Source of the DNA: Bacteroidales bacterium
Lineage (GTDB): Bacteria; Bacteroidota; Bacteroidia; Bacteroidales; WCHB1-69
Direction: 5' to 3'
DNA length: 45,022 nt
NCBI GenBank assembly: GCA_017650305.1
Contig: JAGCFD010000022.1
Location: 1 to 45,022, forward strand
Made by a program: the position numbers and the translations under genes. The notes beneath the pieces are model-generated. The model was not told the origin of the DNA, ran no database searches, and was given only the letters and a program-made list of their open reading frames with translations. The first letter of the stretch is position 1. Each line of letters starts with the position of its first letter. Shown here piece by piece: positions 16,255-25,326 of the stretch.

Positions 16255-18027
16255 TTATTTTTTCGGATGACTGGCTCGAATATCCTTCACATTGAGTTGC
16301 AGTGAGGTAATATTGTTCCACACATTCTCCTCCACATGATAGAGTAGGTCAAACTCATTGTTATTCTGAAGCAGAGGCAGTTTATCTTTGCAGTTGAATG
16401 CGATCATGTCGATAGGTTGCACGACCTTGTCTGGATAGAGGACTCGAGCCTTGAGGTGCTTATCGCCCACGATGCGTGCATTGCCTTCGTCGATCAGGTT
16501 GTTGGATTGGAACACGGGTTCCATATTTCCCGGGCCGAATGGGGCGAACCGTTTCAGGTTGTGCATGAACTTGGGTGTGATATCATTCAAGTCGATGGGA
16601 AGATCGACAATGATTTCAGGGAGTGCTGAGGTCTCCTGAATATTATCGATCACATATTGTTCGAAACGTTCTGTAAACTCTTCGAGGTTTTCCTCCTTCA
16701 TAGAGAGGCCGGCTGCGAACTTATGACCGCCGAAGTGTTCCAACAGGTCGGAGCAAGAATCGATGCCGTCATAAATGTTAAACTCCTTCACGGAGCGTGC
16801 GGAGCCAGTGATCAGGCCATCGGAGGATTTCGTCAGCACGATAGTCGGTTTGTAGAAGACTTCCACGAGGCGGGAGGCCACGATTCCGATAATGCCTTTG
16901 AACCATGTCGGGTTATATATGACGATACTTTTGCGGTTCGTGTATTCGTGAGAGGTACGGATGGTATGGATAGCCTCTTCGGTGGCGTTACGGTCTTGTT
17001 CTTTGCGTTTCTCATTCTGCGCATTGATACTCTTGGCGATGTTGGCGGACTTGTTTTCATCCTCATCGATAAAGAGTCGCACAGACTCGCGGCCGCTCTT
17101 CATTCTTCCGGCAGCATTGATACGCGGGCCGACATAGAAGACAAGGTCGGAGATAGAGATGACGCGGGAGAAGATGGTCTCCTCCTTGAACGGATAGTGC
17201 AATTTGATGCCCGCTTGGTCGAGGATCGACTTGATGCCCATGCGCGGGAACTTGTTGATGATTTCCAGACCAAAATAGGCCAGGATGCGGTTCTCGCCGG
17301 TGATGGCCACGATGTCGGAGGCGATACTGATAGCCACGAGGTCTATACGAGAAAGCCACAGCTGGTCGGGAAGCCCATATTTTTGGCAATAGGCTTGAAT
17401 CAATTTGAATCCCACGCCGCAACCGGACAGTTCTTTATAGGGATAAGGACAATCTTTGCGTTTGGGATCGAGAATGGCGACTGCCTTGGGGAGTTCGTCT
17501 CCTTCCAGGTGATGGTCGCAGATGATGACATCGATACCATACTCATTGGCTTTATCGACCTTCTCATTGGCTTTGATGCCGCAGTCAAGCGATATCAGCA
17601 AGTTGATATTGTTATTCCGGCAATATTCGATACCTTGATCAGAGATGCCATAACCTTCGGCATATCTGTCAGGGATATAATATTCAACCAGGTTTTTGCT
17701 TTCTGAACCGATTATTTCGCAGATAAATGAATAGAGGAGAGCCACGGCGGATGTGCCATCGACGTCATAGTCGCCATATACGAGGATACGTTCATTGTGG
17801 GTGATGGCATCGGACAGTCTGTTGACAGCCTTATCCATATCCTTCATCAGGAAAGGGTTATGGATTTTTGAGATGTCCGGGTTAAAAAACTCTTGAGCCT
17901 TCTCTGGAGTGTCAATTCCACGCTGTAACAGAATGGCGGCAAGCGGCTGCTCGATAGAGATTTTCTCGGCGAGGGCCTTCACTTCCGACTCGTCGGGAAG
18001 CTCTTTAAATATCCACTTTTTCTCCAT
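16255..18027 (-). CDS. recJ: Single-stranded-DNA-specific 5'-3' exonuclease RecJ
   Basis: RecJ degrades single-stranded DNA 5' to 3' in recombination and mismatch or base-excision repair. The 590-residue length is normal. The DHH phosphoesterase core is intact: YGDYDVDGTSA (D88, D90), SLDCGIKANE (D148), DHHLEG (171-173) and SGCGVGFKL. The DHHA1 domain follows with GRMKSGRES and the C-terminal GGHKFAAGLSM, and the end is an OB-fold region (GNARIVGDKHLKARV). A -7 box at 18053-18060 gives it its own promoter 60 bp downstream of dnaA, and the glycosyltransferase gene follows closely. Confidence 0.97.
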   Translation of the reverse strand: MEKKWIFKELPDESEVKALAEKISIEQPLAAILLQRGIDTPEKAQEFFNPDISKIHNPFLMKDMDKAVNRLSDAITHNERILVYGDYDVDGTSAVALLYSFICEIIGSESKNLVEYYIPDRYAEGYGISDQGIEYCRNNNINLLISLDCGIKANEKVDKANEYGIDVIICDHHLEGDELPKAVAILDPKRKDCPYPYKELSGCGVGFKLIQAYCQKYGLPDQLWLSRIDLVAISIASDIVAITGENRILAYFGLEIINKFPRMGIKSILDQAGIKLHYPFKEETIFSRVISISDLVFYVGPRINAAGRMKSGRESVRLFIDEDENKSANIAKSINAQNEKRKEQDRNATEEAIHTIRTSHEYTNRKSIVIYNPTWFKGIIGIVASRLVEVFYKPTIVLTKSSDGLITGSARSVKEFNIYDGIDSCSDLLEHFGGHKFAAGLSMKEENLEEFTERFEQYVIDNIQETSALPEIIVDLPIDLNDITPKFMHNLKRFAPFGPGNMEPVFQSNNLIDEGNARIVGDKHLKARVLYPDKVVQPIDMIAFNCKDKLPLLQNNNEFDLLYHVEENVWNNITSLQLNVKDIRASHPKK

Positions 18028-18052
18028 AATACTAGTTCAAAAAAAATACCCG

Positions 18053-18060
18053 CAAACATA
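18053..18060 (-). promoter_or_regulatory. -7 box upstream of recJ
   Basis: CAAACATA on the plus strand reads TATGTTTG on the minus strand. It lies in the 60-bp gap between dnaA and recJ and would start transcription about 20 nt before the recJ ATG. Confidence 0.5.
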
Positions 18061-18087
18061 CACAAAAAAAATTATATATACAAGTAT

Positions 18088-19536
18088 TTATAATTTCATT
18101 TTTTTATCGATGTCATCGATGCTGGCACGCATCTTTTTGTCGGTGTCGTAAAGGTTTGCGATAGTCTTGCAGGCATGAAGAACGGTGGCGTGATCTTTGT
18201 TGCCACAATAGGAACCAATAGTGGAGAGAGGAAGTTTGGTATATTTCTTGGCGAAATACATGCACAGCTGGCGAGCCAGCACGATTTCGCTTTTACGGGT
18301 CTTGGCGTTAATAGTCTCGACAGAGATATTGTAATAGTCTCCGATGATTTTCTGGATATACTCGATGGATATCTCCTTGGCATTGGATTTGACATACTTA
18401 TCCACCATCTCTTTGGCAAGATCCATTGTGATTTCACGATGGTTGAGGGAGGCTTGGGCCAGGATTGCGATGATGGCGCCCTCCAGTTCTCTGGTGTTGG
18501 AGGTGATACGCAAAGCCAAGTAATCCACAATTTCATCCGGGAATTCAATGCCATCATTCTCCAGTTTCTTGCGGATAATGGCGTGGCGAGTCTCCAGGTC
18601 CGGAACCTGAAGGTCGATGGTCAGGCCCCATTTGAAACGGCTGAGAAGACGAGGCTCGAAGCCGGAAATATCCACAGGAGACTTATCGGAAGTGATGACA
18701 ATCTGCTTGTTGTCGCGATGCAAAGCATTGAAGATCTGGAAGAAGGTATCCTGTGTTTTGGCCTTTCCGCCGCTCATGAATTGGATGTCGTCAATGATGA
18801 GCATGTCGAGGGACTGGTAGAAGTAGATAAAGTCTTGGACATTGTTATTCTTCACAGCCTGAACATATTGGGAGCAGAATGTGTCAGCGGTCACATAGAC
18901 GACAATCTTCTCGGGGAAGTTGATTTTGGTCTGGATACCGATGGCATTGGCCAGGTGGGTTTTGCCGAGGCCGACATCAGAATAGACGAAAAGCGGGTTG
19001 AAGGAAGTGGTGCCGGGTTCTTTGGAGATAGCCCATCCCGCGGCGCGGGCCATACGGTTGCAGTCGCCCTCCACGTAGTTGTCAAACGTCATGGTGTCAA
19101 TGAGATTGGAGGGGATCTTCATCCTTTGGATGCCGGGAAGCGCGCGCGGATCCGGGATTTCATTATTGGATTTATTAAAGACATCCACAGGGGGCAATGT
19201 TGACGGATTGGAAATTGCCGGACGATAGGAAGAAGGTTCGGTGATGTACTTTGACATCTTGGGATCCGGATTGATCTCAACAGGATACCGGTATCTCAAA
19301 CGACCCTTGGGACCGAGATGCTTGTGGATCACCTCTTTCAAGACATCCACATAGTGTTGTTCCAGCACCTCGTTATGAAACGCGCTGGGCGTAACGAGGG
19401 TGAGCACGTTATCTTCCAGGGAATATGGAATCAACGGGGCAAACCAACTTTCAAAGGTCTGCACCCCGACAATTCCGGCAATCATCTTAAGGCAATCAGA
19501 CCACACTTTTCCTGCTTCTGTACTGGTATTATTCAT
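18088..19536 (-). CDS. dnaA: Chromosomal replication initiator DnaA
   Basis: DnaA binds DnaA boxes at oriC and opens the origin. The 482-residue protein has all four domains: N-terminal DnaB-interaction domain (VWSDCLKMIAG, FESWFAPLIPYSLEDNVLTL), linker (about 90-140), AAA+ domain (TFDNYVEGDCNRMARAAGWAI; Walker B LIIDDIQF; sensor motif FEPRLLSRFKWGL), and the helix-turn-helix DNA-binding domain with signature GNKDHATVLHACKTI. The Walker A segment reads YSDVGLGKTH: the first glycine of GxxxxGKT is Ser186, which is unusual for DnaA. A -7 box lies at 19603-19610. The 177-bp upstream gap is AT-rich but shows no cluster of TTATNCACA boxes. Confidence 0.97.
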   Translation of the reverse strand: MNNTSTEAGKVWSDCLKMIAGIVGVQTFESWFAPLIPYSLEDNVLTLVTPSAFHNEVLEQHYVDVLKEVIHKHLGPKGRLRYRYPVEINPDPKMSKYITEPSSYRPAISNPSTLPPVDVFNKSNNEIPDPRALPGIQRMKIPSNLIDTMTFDNYVEGDCNRMARAAGWAISKEPGTTSFNPLFVYSDVGLGKTHLANAIGIQTKINFPEKIVVYVTADTFCSQYVQAVKNNNVQDFIYFYQSLDMLIIDDIQFMSGGKAKTQDTFFQIFNALHRDNKQIVITSDKSPVDISGFEPRLLSRFKWGLTIDLQVPDLETRHAIIRKKLENDGIEFPDEIVDYLALRITSNTRELEGAIIAILAQASLNHREITMDLAKEMVDKYVKSNAKEISIEYIQKIIGDYYNISVETINAKTRKSEIVLARQLCMYFAKKYTKLPLSTIGSYCGNKDHATVLHACKTIANLYDTDKKMRASIDDIDKKMKL

Positions 19537-19602
19537 CTCTAATTCTTAAAAAGCTATAAAATAAACAATTATCGGATTTGTTTTCGGCGCAAATCCACGC
19601 TG

Positions 19603-19610
19603 CAAAAATA
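19603..19610 (-). promoter_or_regulatory. -7 box upstream of dnaA
   Basis: CAAAAATA on the plus strand reads TATTTTTG on the minus strand, about 67 bp before the dnaA start. The surrounding 177-bp gap is AT-rich with poly-A tracts. Confidence 0.55.
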
Positions 19611-19713
19611 AACACAAAAAAGTTAATAAAAAAAACAAAATGATATTGCTTTTTAAAAAAATTCGTATAAAGAAAATTGACGATAATCAACCTGAATTAG
19701 CGCGTAATATTCT

Positions 19714-20442
19714 TTAACTCAAACGATTACTATACTCTTCATACTTACCTACATCCTCCCAAGAATCGCTATTATGCTCATAGCCAACAATTTTGAAATC
19801 TTGACGTTTTTGAAGATAAAAATCGGTGATTGAGGATTTCTCAACGGAGGGTATGGATTCCAACAGCTTGCGTCCGATCAGGTGTATTCCGCTGAAGGCC
19901 ATTTCAACATCGCCGGGGCTTTCGGGGTCTCCGCGGCGGGCGTCGGACCGATGGTCGTGCCACCCGACAAGCCTCATCGTTTCTTTGTTAAAAACGAAAT
20001 AGCGGGAGGTGTTGCGATTTTTCACGGCGAGGGTGGCATCGGCGCCGGAACTCAGATGCGCCTCGAGCAATGATTCAAGGGAAAGAGACGAGAGTATGTC
20101 CACATTGTGAATGAGCAGATGCCGGCAATCTTTCAGGAGAGGCATCGCAAAACGCAATCCTCCGGCGGTATCACGCAAATAGGCACGCTCGTCGGAAATC
20201 ACAATGTCGGCCCCGAAGCTGTTTTCTCTAAGAAAATCGATGATCTGATCCGGAAAGTGATGCACGTTGACCACTATTCTCTTGACACCCGCATCCACCA
20301 TCTTGTTGATGACCTGTTCCAACAGAGGGACCCCATCGCAACGGACCAGCGCTTTTGGACGATTGGCCGTGAGCGGCATCAGTCGCGTGCCAAGCCCTGC
20401 GGCGAAGACAAAACCGGTAACTTTTCCCATCTCAGATTTCAT
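19714..20442 (-). CDS. Sugar-phosphate nucleotidyltransferase (MurU/GlmU-N-like)
   Basis: The protein (242 residues from 20442) forms a nucleotide sugar from a sugar-1-phosphate and NTP. It has the family signature FAAGLGTRLMPLTANRPKALV (G16-K30) and the nucleotide-binding DTAGGLRFA near residue 91. A probable metal-binding aspartate is in HNVDILSSLS (D115), and the end has EDVGKYEEYSNRL. Short length without a C-terminal hexapeptide domain fits MurU (MurNAc-1-phosphate uridylyltransferase in peptidoglycan recycling) or related mannose-1-phosphate guanylyltransferases. The usual kinase partner AmgK is not adjacent. The true start is probably MGKVTG at 20430, because the -7 box at 20448-20455 puts transcription start close to 20442. 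Confidence 0.85.
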   Translation of the reverse strand: MKSEMGKVTGFVFAAGLGTRLMPLTANRPKALVRCDGVPLLEQVINKMVDAGVKRIVVNVHHFPDQIIDFLRENSFGADIVISDERAYLRDTAGGLRFAMPLLKDCRHLLIHNVDILSSLSLESLLEAHLSSGADATLAVKNRNTSRYFVFNKETMRLVGWHDHRSDARRGDPESPGDVEMAFSGIHLIGRKLLESIPSVEKSSITDFYLQKRQDFKIVGYEHNSDSWEDVGKYEEYSNRLS

Positions 20443-20447
20443 GGCTG

Positions 20448-20455
20448 CAAAGATA
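20448..20455 (-). promoter_or_regulatory. -7 box of the nucleotidyltransferase gene, part of a divergent pair
   Basis: CAAAGATA reads TATCTTTG on the minus strand. With the opposite box at 20476-20483 it forms an almost symmetrical inverted repeat (ATACAAAAAT and ATTTTTGTAT), so both promoters lie back to back in about 36 bp. Confidence 0.65.
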
Positions 20456-20475
20456 CAAAAATTACAAGATTTTTG

Positions 20476-20483
20476 TATTTTTG
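20476..20483 (+). promoter_or_regulatory. -7 box of the small lipoprotein gene
   Basis: TATTTTTG matches TAnnTTTG and would start transcription near 20490, about 20 nt before the ATG at 20510. This supports the lipoprotein start rather than the much longer upstream extension of the frame. Confidence 0.65.
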
Positions 20484-20509
20484 CGGCTCAAATCATTAGC
20501 TATAACAAT

Positions 20510-20926
20510 ATGAAGAAATTAACGAGTATTCTTCTGTTTTTCAGCATCCTTCTATTATCCGGATGCGGCAACAAGACTGTCACAAACCACTACTCTATCG
20601 GCTGCTTGACATTCAAGGGGAACCTTGTATACAGCGATTGGGAGGGTTTTGAAGCATATATTTCATCTCTGGTGGACTACAATCAGACATTAACTTTCAC
20701 CAGCGAGTCGAAAGAAGAGAATGATGAAAAGGCCGTAGCCTATTTTAACGAGCAAGCTGCGAAACTTGACACTGACTCTCTCTGCACATTCATTGCGCCG
20801 GGCGACTACATTGTTTACGGAGTTGGTTATTCCGTATCCGAAAACAGTTTTTACATATTGAAAGGTCTCACTTTCAGCTGCGACACCGTCACTGAATACG
20901 ACGAGCAGTTCGCCCTCACCAATTAA
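20510..20926 (+). CDS. Small lipoprotein of unknown function
   Basis: This is a 138-residue lipoprotein that I do not assign to a family. The start MKKLTSILLFFSILLLSGC has a clear lipobox (LSGC, Cys19). Mature residues are mostly hydrophilic with a few hydrophobic beta segments (SLCTFIAPGDYIVYGVGYSV). The frame is open upstream to 20267, but the promoter at 20476-20483 and the lipobox place the start at 20510. It converges with pcm with a gap of 22 bp and is divergent from the nucleotidyltransferase gene. Confidence 0.8.
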   Translation: MKKLTSILLFFSILLLSGCGNKTVTNHYSIGCLTFKGNLVYSDWEGFEAYISSLVDYNQTLTFTSESKEENDEKAVAYFNEQAAKLDTDSLCTFIAPGDYIVYGVGYSVSENSFYILKGLTFSCDTVTEYDEQFALTN

Positions 20927-20948
20927 AAACACAGGAAAGAAGACTTTT

Positions 20949-21593
20949 TCAGAAGGTCACCCTGCTTTTCAGCATAGGCACGAAGAGAAAATCACCGAAG
21001 GTTTCCTCCTCGAAGGTGCCGTCTCCTGTTTTCGTCAAACGCATCATGGTTTGGGATTCTTCACCGACCGGAATCACCATAATGCCATTGTCGGCTAACT
21101 GTCCCAACAATGATTTAGGAACTTCCGAGGCGCCACATGTCACAATGATTCGGTCGTAAGGTGCGAAGCGGGGTATGCCGTGAAATCCATCCCCAAAAAC
21201 TGTATAGATATTATTGTCAATCTGTTCGAGCAACTTTGACGACTTCTGATAGAGCATCATCTGGCGCTCTATGGTGAACACGCGTGCCCCCATAGCACTC
21301 AGGATAGCCGCTTGGAAACCTGAGCCCGTGCCAATCTCAAGCACCTTGAGTCCCTTCCGAACCTGCAGCAACTGCGATTGAAAAGCCACCGTATATGGAT
21401 GCGAAATTGTTTGACCCATAGGCAGTTTCAAGGCAGTCTCCTCGTATGCTTTATTCCAAAGGAATGAATCCATAAATAGATGTCTGTCCACTTTATCGAA
21501 AGCGGCCAAGACATTCTCATCGGTAATACCCTTTTCCCTCAGCGACTCAATCATTCGCTTTTTAGCGCCAAGGAGCACATAGTCGGAAGTCAT
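20949..21593 (-). CDS. pcm: Protein-L-isoaspartate O-methyltransferase
   Basis: This enzyme methylates isoaspartyl residues in aged proteins with S-adenosylmethionine, starting their repair. The 214-residue form from ATG at 21593 has the normal family length. Motifs include the substrate-site region LPMGQTISHPYTVA, SAM motif I (VLEIGTGSGFQAAIL), motif II (VFTIER), and the later YDRIIVTCGASEVPKSLLGQL and GIMVIPVGE. The frame continues upstream to 21695, but that extension runs through the glyA terminator hairpin and adds a non-family N-terminus, so the shorter start is preferred. It follows glyA on the same strand. Confidence 0.93.
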   Translation of the reverse strand: MTSDYVLLGAKKRMIESLREKGITDENVLAAFDKVDRHLFMDSFLWNKAYEETALKLPMGQTISHPYTVAFQSQLLQVRKGLKVLEIGTGSGFQAAILSAMGARVFTIERQMMLYQKSSKLLEQIDNNIYTVFGDGFHGIPRFAPYDRIIVTCGASEVPKSLLGQLADNGIMVIPVGEESQTMMRLTKTGDGTFEEETFGDFLFVPMLKSRVTF

Positions 21594-21658
21594 CGTCAAG
21601 CGGTTATTAAATTCTACGAATGAAATAAAAAATTGTATATATATAATATTGTATAGAA

Positions 21659-21719
21659 AAAAACAGCGGGCAGCGGTTGCCACGTCTAAGCGCAAGCAGT
21701 CCGGATGCCCACTGTTTTT
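21659..21719 (-). terminator. Rho-independent terminator after glyA
   Basis: On the minus strand AAAAACAG, then GGGCA, pair with TGCCC, then CTGTTTTT across a loop of about 34 nt, and the run of T continues after the stem. On the plus strand the arms are 21659-21666 plus 21668-21672 and 21706-21710 plus 21712-21719. The flanking A and T tracts make it potentially active in both directions. It starts about 12 bp past the glyA stop. Confidence 0.7.
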
Positions 21720-21731
21720 AGCAAAGAACGA

Positions 21732-23012
21732 TTACCAAGCGAAGAGTGGACGATCGTGCATCATCTCATTCACCTGACTACGGGTCTTGGCGATGAGTTC
21801 TTCATTCTCCACATCGCAGAGGATAGCGTCGATCATGCCGACGATGCCGTCCATCTCATTCTCTTTCAGGCCACGGGTAGTGATAGCGGGGGTACCCACG
21901 CGAATACCGGATGTCTGGAAAGCAGAGCGGGTATCGAACGGAACCATGTTCTTGTTGATGGTGATGTCGGCCTTAACGAGGGTATTCTCGGCGACTTTAC
22001 CGGTCAGCTCAGGGAACTTGGTACGCAAGTCAATGAGCATCAAGTGGTTGTCAGTACCGTTGGAAATAACCTTATAGCCTCTCTTCACGAAAGCGTCGGC
22101 CATAGCAGCAGCGTTCAGTTTCACTTGTTTCACATATTGAGCATACTCATCGGTCAGGGCCTCGCCGAAAGCGACTGCTTTAGCGGCAATCACATGCTCC
22201 AGGGGACCACCTTGGCAGCCTGGGAACACGGCGGAATCCAGCATCTGGGACATCATCTTGACGACGCCTTTCGGAGTTGTCTTTCCCCAAGGATTCTCGA
22301 AGTCTTTGCCCAACATGATCAAACCGCCACGAGGGCCACGGAGGGTCTTGTGAGTAGTTGTGGTCACGATATGGCAATGAGCAACAGCATTGTTGAGCAA
22401 ACCCTTGGCGATCAAACCGGCGGGATGGGAGATGTCAGCCATCAGGATAGCACCGATCTTGTCAGCAATCTGACGCATACGAGCCCAGTCCCAGTCGCGG
22501 CTATAGGCGGAAGCACCACCGATGATCAACTTCGGTTTCTCGCGAAGGGCGACTTCTTCCATCGTGTCGTAGTTGACACAACCTGTTTCCTCGTCAACTT
22601 GATAAGCGACAGGGCGATAGAGGATACCGGAAGAGTTTACTGGAGAACCATGGGAGAGGTGGCCGCCATGATTCAGGTCAAGACCCATGAAGGTATCGCC
22701 CGGTTGAAGGCAGGTCAGAAGGACTGCCATATTGGCCTGGGCGCCGGAGTGCGGTTGGACGTTAGCCCATTCGCAGCCGAAAAGCTTCTTCACACGGTCA
22801 ATGGCCAGCTGTTCAGACTGGTCCACGATCTGGCATCCGCCATAATAACGTTTGCCCGGGAGACCCTCGGCATATTTGTTCGTCATCACAGAGCCCATGG
22901 CTTCCATAACCTGGTCACTGACAAAATTCTCAGAGGCGATCAACTCAATGCCATTTGTCTGACGTTGACGCTCTTGTTGGATAAGATTGAAAATCTGTTC
23001 GTCTCTTTTCAT
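21732..23012 (-). CDS. glyA: Serine hydroxymethyltransferase
   Basis: GlyA converts serine and tetrahydrofolate to glycine and methylene-tetrahydrofolate with pyridoxal phosphate, supplying one-carbon units. The 426-residue length is normal. Conserved segments are [58 protein letters not shown], the aspartate region [12 protein letters not shown], and the PLP lysine in [14 protein letters not shown] (Lys222). A -7 box at 23072-23079 is the likely promoter and a terminator lies immediately downstream, so it appears to be a single-gene unit. Confidence 0.98.
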   Translation of the reverse strand: MKRDEQIFNLIQQERQRQTNGIELIASENFVSDQVMEAMGSVMTNKYAEGLPGKRYYGGCQIVDQSEQLAIDRVKKLFGCEWANVQPHSGAQANMAVLLTCLQPGDTFMGLDLNHGGHLSHGSPVNSSGILYRPVAYQVDEETGCVNYDTMEEVALREKPKLIIGGASAYSRDWDWARMRQIADKIGAILMADISHPAGLIAKGLLNNAVAHCHIVTTTTHKTLRGPRGGLIMLGKDFENPWGKTTPKGVVKMMSQMLDSAVFPGCQGGPLEHVIAAKAVAFGEALTDEYAQYVKQVKLNAAAMADAFVKRGYKVISNGTDNHLMLIDLRTKFPELTGKVAENTLVKADITINKNMVPFDTRSAFQTSGIRVGTPAITTRGLKENEMDGIVGMIDAILCDVENEELIAKTRSQVNEMMHDRPLFAW

Positions 23013-23071
23013 ACTTGTTGTAATGATAATTATTTGATTAGTAATGAATTAAAAATCAATGCTTGAAAATC

Positions 23072-23079
23072 CAAAAATA
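23072..23079 (-). promoter_or_regulatory. -7 box of glyA, part of a divergent pair
   Basis: CAAAAATA reads TATTTTTG on the minus strand, 60 bp before the glyA start. The opposite box starts exactly 20 bp away at 23092. Confidence 0.6.
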
Positions 23080-23091
23080 CAATATTTTTAA

Positions 23092-23099
23092 TATCTTTG
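23092..23099 (+). promoter_or_regulatory. -7 box of the DUF349 operon
   Basis: TATCTTTG matches TAnnTTTG and lies 59 bp before the ATG at 23158. It is back to back with the glyA promoter. Confidence 0.65.
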
Positions 23100-23157
23100 C
23101 GCCTCATTTTATAAACAATCTTTATTCTAATTTTTATTCAAAAATCTAACAAGAATT

Positions 23158-25320
23158 ATGGAACAACAAGAACTTCTTCACCAAGAAAATTCTGAGATTC
23201 AGAATGCAGAGGTGAACTCTGGAGCTTCTGTAGAAGAGGCCACCGTCATTACGTCATCAGAAACATCCGCACCTGCAGAGGAAACTGAAACAGCCGCCCC
23301 CGCCGAGGAGGCAGCAGTGGTTGAGGAACCCGTTCAGGAAGAGCCCGTTGCTGAGGAGCCTGCAACCGAGGAACCCGCTCAGGAAGAGCCCGTTGCCGAG
23401 GAGCCTGCACAGGAAGAGCCTGTAGCAGAGACTCCTGTCGCTGAGGAGCCTGCTCAAGCGGAGCCGGCAGCAGAAGAGCCTGCCCCCGTGGAAGAGACCA
23501 TGGAGCAAGTTGAGAGCGAGTATGCCAACCTTGACCTGGAGCAATCCGTCGCTGAGATGGAGCGCCTCGTTGAAGAGCCCAACTTCAACCTCATCAAGAC
23601 ACGCATGAGTGTGTTGAGAACCAAGATCATCGAATTCTTACGCGAGAGAAAGCGTGCTGCCGAAGCTGCTTATTCTGAAGCACTCAAGAATGCGCAAGCT
23701 GCCACGGAGGAAAACCCGGAAGCCGCCACGGAAGTGGAAGCACCGGCTGCCGAGCCCGACCAGCTTGAAGTACGTTTCAACAACGCGTTACAAAAATACA
23801 AAGACTCCAAGGCTAAATTCATCGCCGCTCTGGAGGCTCAGAAAGTCAAGAATCTGGAAGCCAAGAACCAGATCCTTGAAAGTCTCAAGAATCTCATCGA
23901 GACCGAATCTCATCTGAAGGTTCTTAACGACAAGTTCAAAGAGTTGCAAGAGCAATGGAAGAGCATCGGACCTGTGCCTCAGGCTGACTCCTCCACCCTC
24001 TGGCAGAACTATCACTTCTATGTAGAGAAATTCTTCGACATCCTCCGTATCAACAAGGAGATGCGTACCTTGGATCTGAAAAAGAACCTGGAAAGCAAGG
24101 TTGAGCTTTGCGAGAAGGCTGAATCTCTGCTCTTGAACGACTCCATCAACCAATCATTCCGCGACCTGCAGGCATTGCACGAGCAGTGGAAGGAGATCGG
24201 ACCTGTTCCTGAAGAGAAAAAAGAGGAGATCTGGGAGCGTTTCAAAGCTGCATCCGACCAGATCAACCAGCGCAGAAAAGATTACTACGACAAGCTGTTT
24301 GCCGAAGAGCAAAACAACTACAATGCAAAGGTAGTGCTTTGCGAGCAAGCAGAAGAGACGGTAGCACAGAACGCCAACTCTGTAAAGGATTACAACGAGA
24401 TCAGCGACAAACTCACCGAGTTGTTGAACATGTGGAAGACCTTAGGACCGGCTCCTGCCAAGTTGAATGACGAGATCTGGAACCGATTCAAATCCACCTT
24501 GGACAAATTCTTCAGCCAGAAGAAAGAGTATTTCCAGCAGATCAAAGATTCCCAGATGCAGAACTACAATCAGAAGTTGAATCTCGCCATCCAGGCTGAG
24601 GGCATCGCGGACCGTACCGACTGGAAAGAGGCCACCAACGACATCTTGAAGCTCCAGACGGAATGGAAGAGCATTGGCGCCACCCCGCGCAAATACTCCG
24701 ACCAAGTTTGGAAACGCTTCCGCGCCGCTTGCGACAAATTCTTCGAGGCCAAGGCCAACTATTTCAACAACATTCAAGACATTGAAGCTGAGAACCTGAA
24801 GAAGAAGGAAGAGCTCATCCAGAAGATTCTGACACATGAATTCTCCGACGACAGAAGCGCCAACATGGAGGTCATCAAACAATACCAAAACGAATGGTTG
24901 GAGATCGGCTTCGTTCCGAAGAAAGAAAAAGACAGAATCTACACTGAGTACAGAGCTGCTTTGGACAAACGCTTCGCCGAGCTGAAGATCAGCGCCAACG
25001 ACTTGAGAAACAATCGTTTCAGAAACAAGATCGACAACATCCTCAACAATCCGAATGCTGACAAGATCATCGACAAAGAGAAGAACTTCTTGAAGAACAA
25101 ACTTCAGAAACTGAAAGAAGACATCATCCTTTGGGAAAACAACTTAGGATTCTTCTCCAACTCCAAGAATGCGGAAATCATCACTGCTGAATTCCGCAAA
25201 AAGATTGAATCTGCCAAGGATGAAATCAAGGATTTGGAATACAAGATCCGCATGATGGACGCTCCCAAGAAAGAGGAAGCTGCCGAGGCTCCTGAGACAG
25301 AAGAGAACACTCAAGAATAA
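23158..25320 (+). CDS. DUF349-repeat protein with acidic Pro-Glu-Ala N-terminus
   Basis: This 720-residue protein has a low-complexity N-terminus (about residues 45-120) of EEPVAEEPAQ-type repeats. Helical DUF349 modules follow. At least five modules are visible, each around a conserved tryptophan: WKSIGPVPQ, WKEIGPVPEE, WKTLGPAPAK, WKSIGATPRK and WLEIGFVPKK, each followed by a basic-aromatic helix such as WERFKAA. It ends in a coiled-coil region. There is no signal peptide, so it is cytoplasmic. The molecular role of this Bacteroidota-wide family is, to my knowledge, undefined. It is the first gene of a plus-strand group with the DUF2147 and S4 proteins. Confidence 0.9.
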   Translation: MEQQELLHQENSEIQNAEVNSGASVEEATVITSSETSAPAEETETAAPAEEAAVVEEPVQEEPVAEEPATEEPAQEEPVAEEPAQEEPVAETPVAEEPAQAEPAAEEPAPVEETMEQVESEYANLDLEQSVAEMERLVEEPNFNLIKTRMSVLRTKIIEFLRERKRAAEAAYSEALKNAQAATEENPEAATEVEAPAAEPDQLEVRFNNALQKYKDSKAKFIAALEAQKVKNLEAKNQILESLKNLIETESHLKVLNDKFKELQEQWKSIGPVPQADSSTLWQNYHFYVEKFFDILRINKEMRTLDLKKNLESKVELCEKAESLLLNDSINQSFRDLQALHEQWKEIGPVPEEKKEEIWERFKAASDQINQRRKDYYDKLFAEEQNNYNAKVVLCEQAEETVAQNANSVKDYNEISDKLTELLNMWKTLGPAPAKLNDEIWNRFKSTLDKFFSQKKEYFQQIKDSQMQNYNQKLNLAIQAEGIADRTDWKEATNDILKLQTEWKSIGATPRKYSDQVWKRFRAACDKFFEAKANYFNNIQDIEAENLKKKEELIQKILTHEFSDDRSANMEVIKQYQNEWLEIGFVPKKEKDRIYTEYRAALDKRFAELKISANDLRNNRFRNKIDNILNNPNADKIIDKEKNFLKNKLQKLKEDIILWENNLGFFSNSKNAEIITAEFRKKIESAKDEIKDLEYKIRMMDAPKKEEAAEAPETEENTQE

Positions 25321-25326
25321 CAAGTC

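Noticed and set aside
19537-19713. Possible origin of replication beside dnaA
   Set aside because: The gap is AT-rich but has no cluster of TTATNCACA-type boxes; only a weak partial match near 19591 was seen.
20267-20509. Upstream extension of the small lipoprotein
   Set aside because: It lies antisense to the nucleotidyltransferase gene and upstream of the lipoprotein promoter and lipobox signal peptide.
21594-21695. N-terminal extension of pcm
   Set aside because: It runs through the glyA terminator hairpin and adds residues unlike the family; ATG at 21593 gives the standard length.
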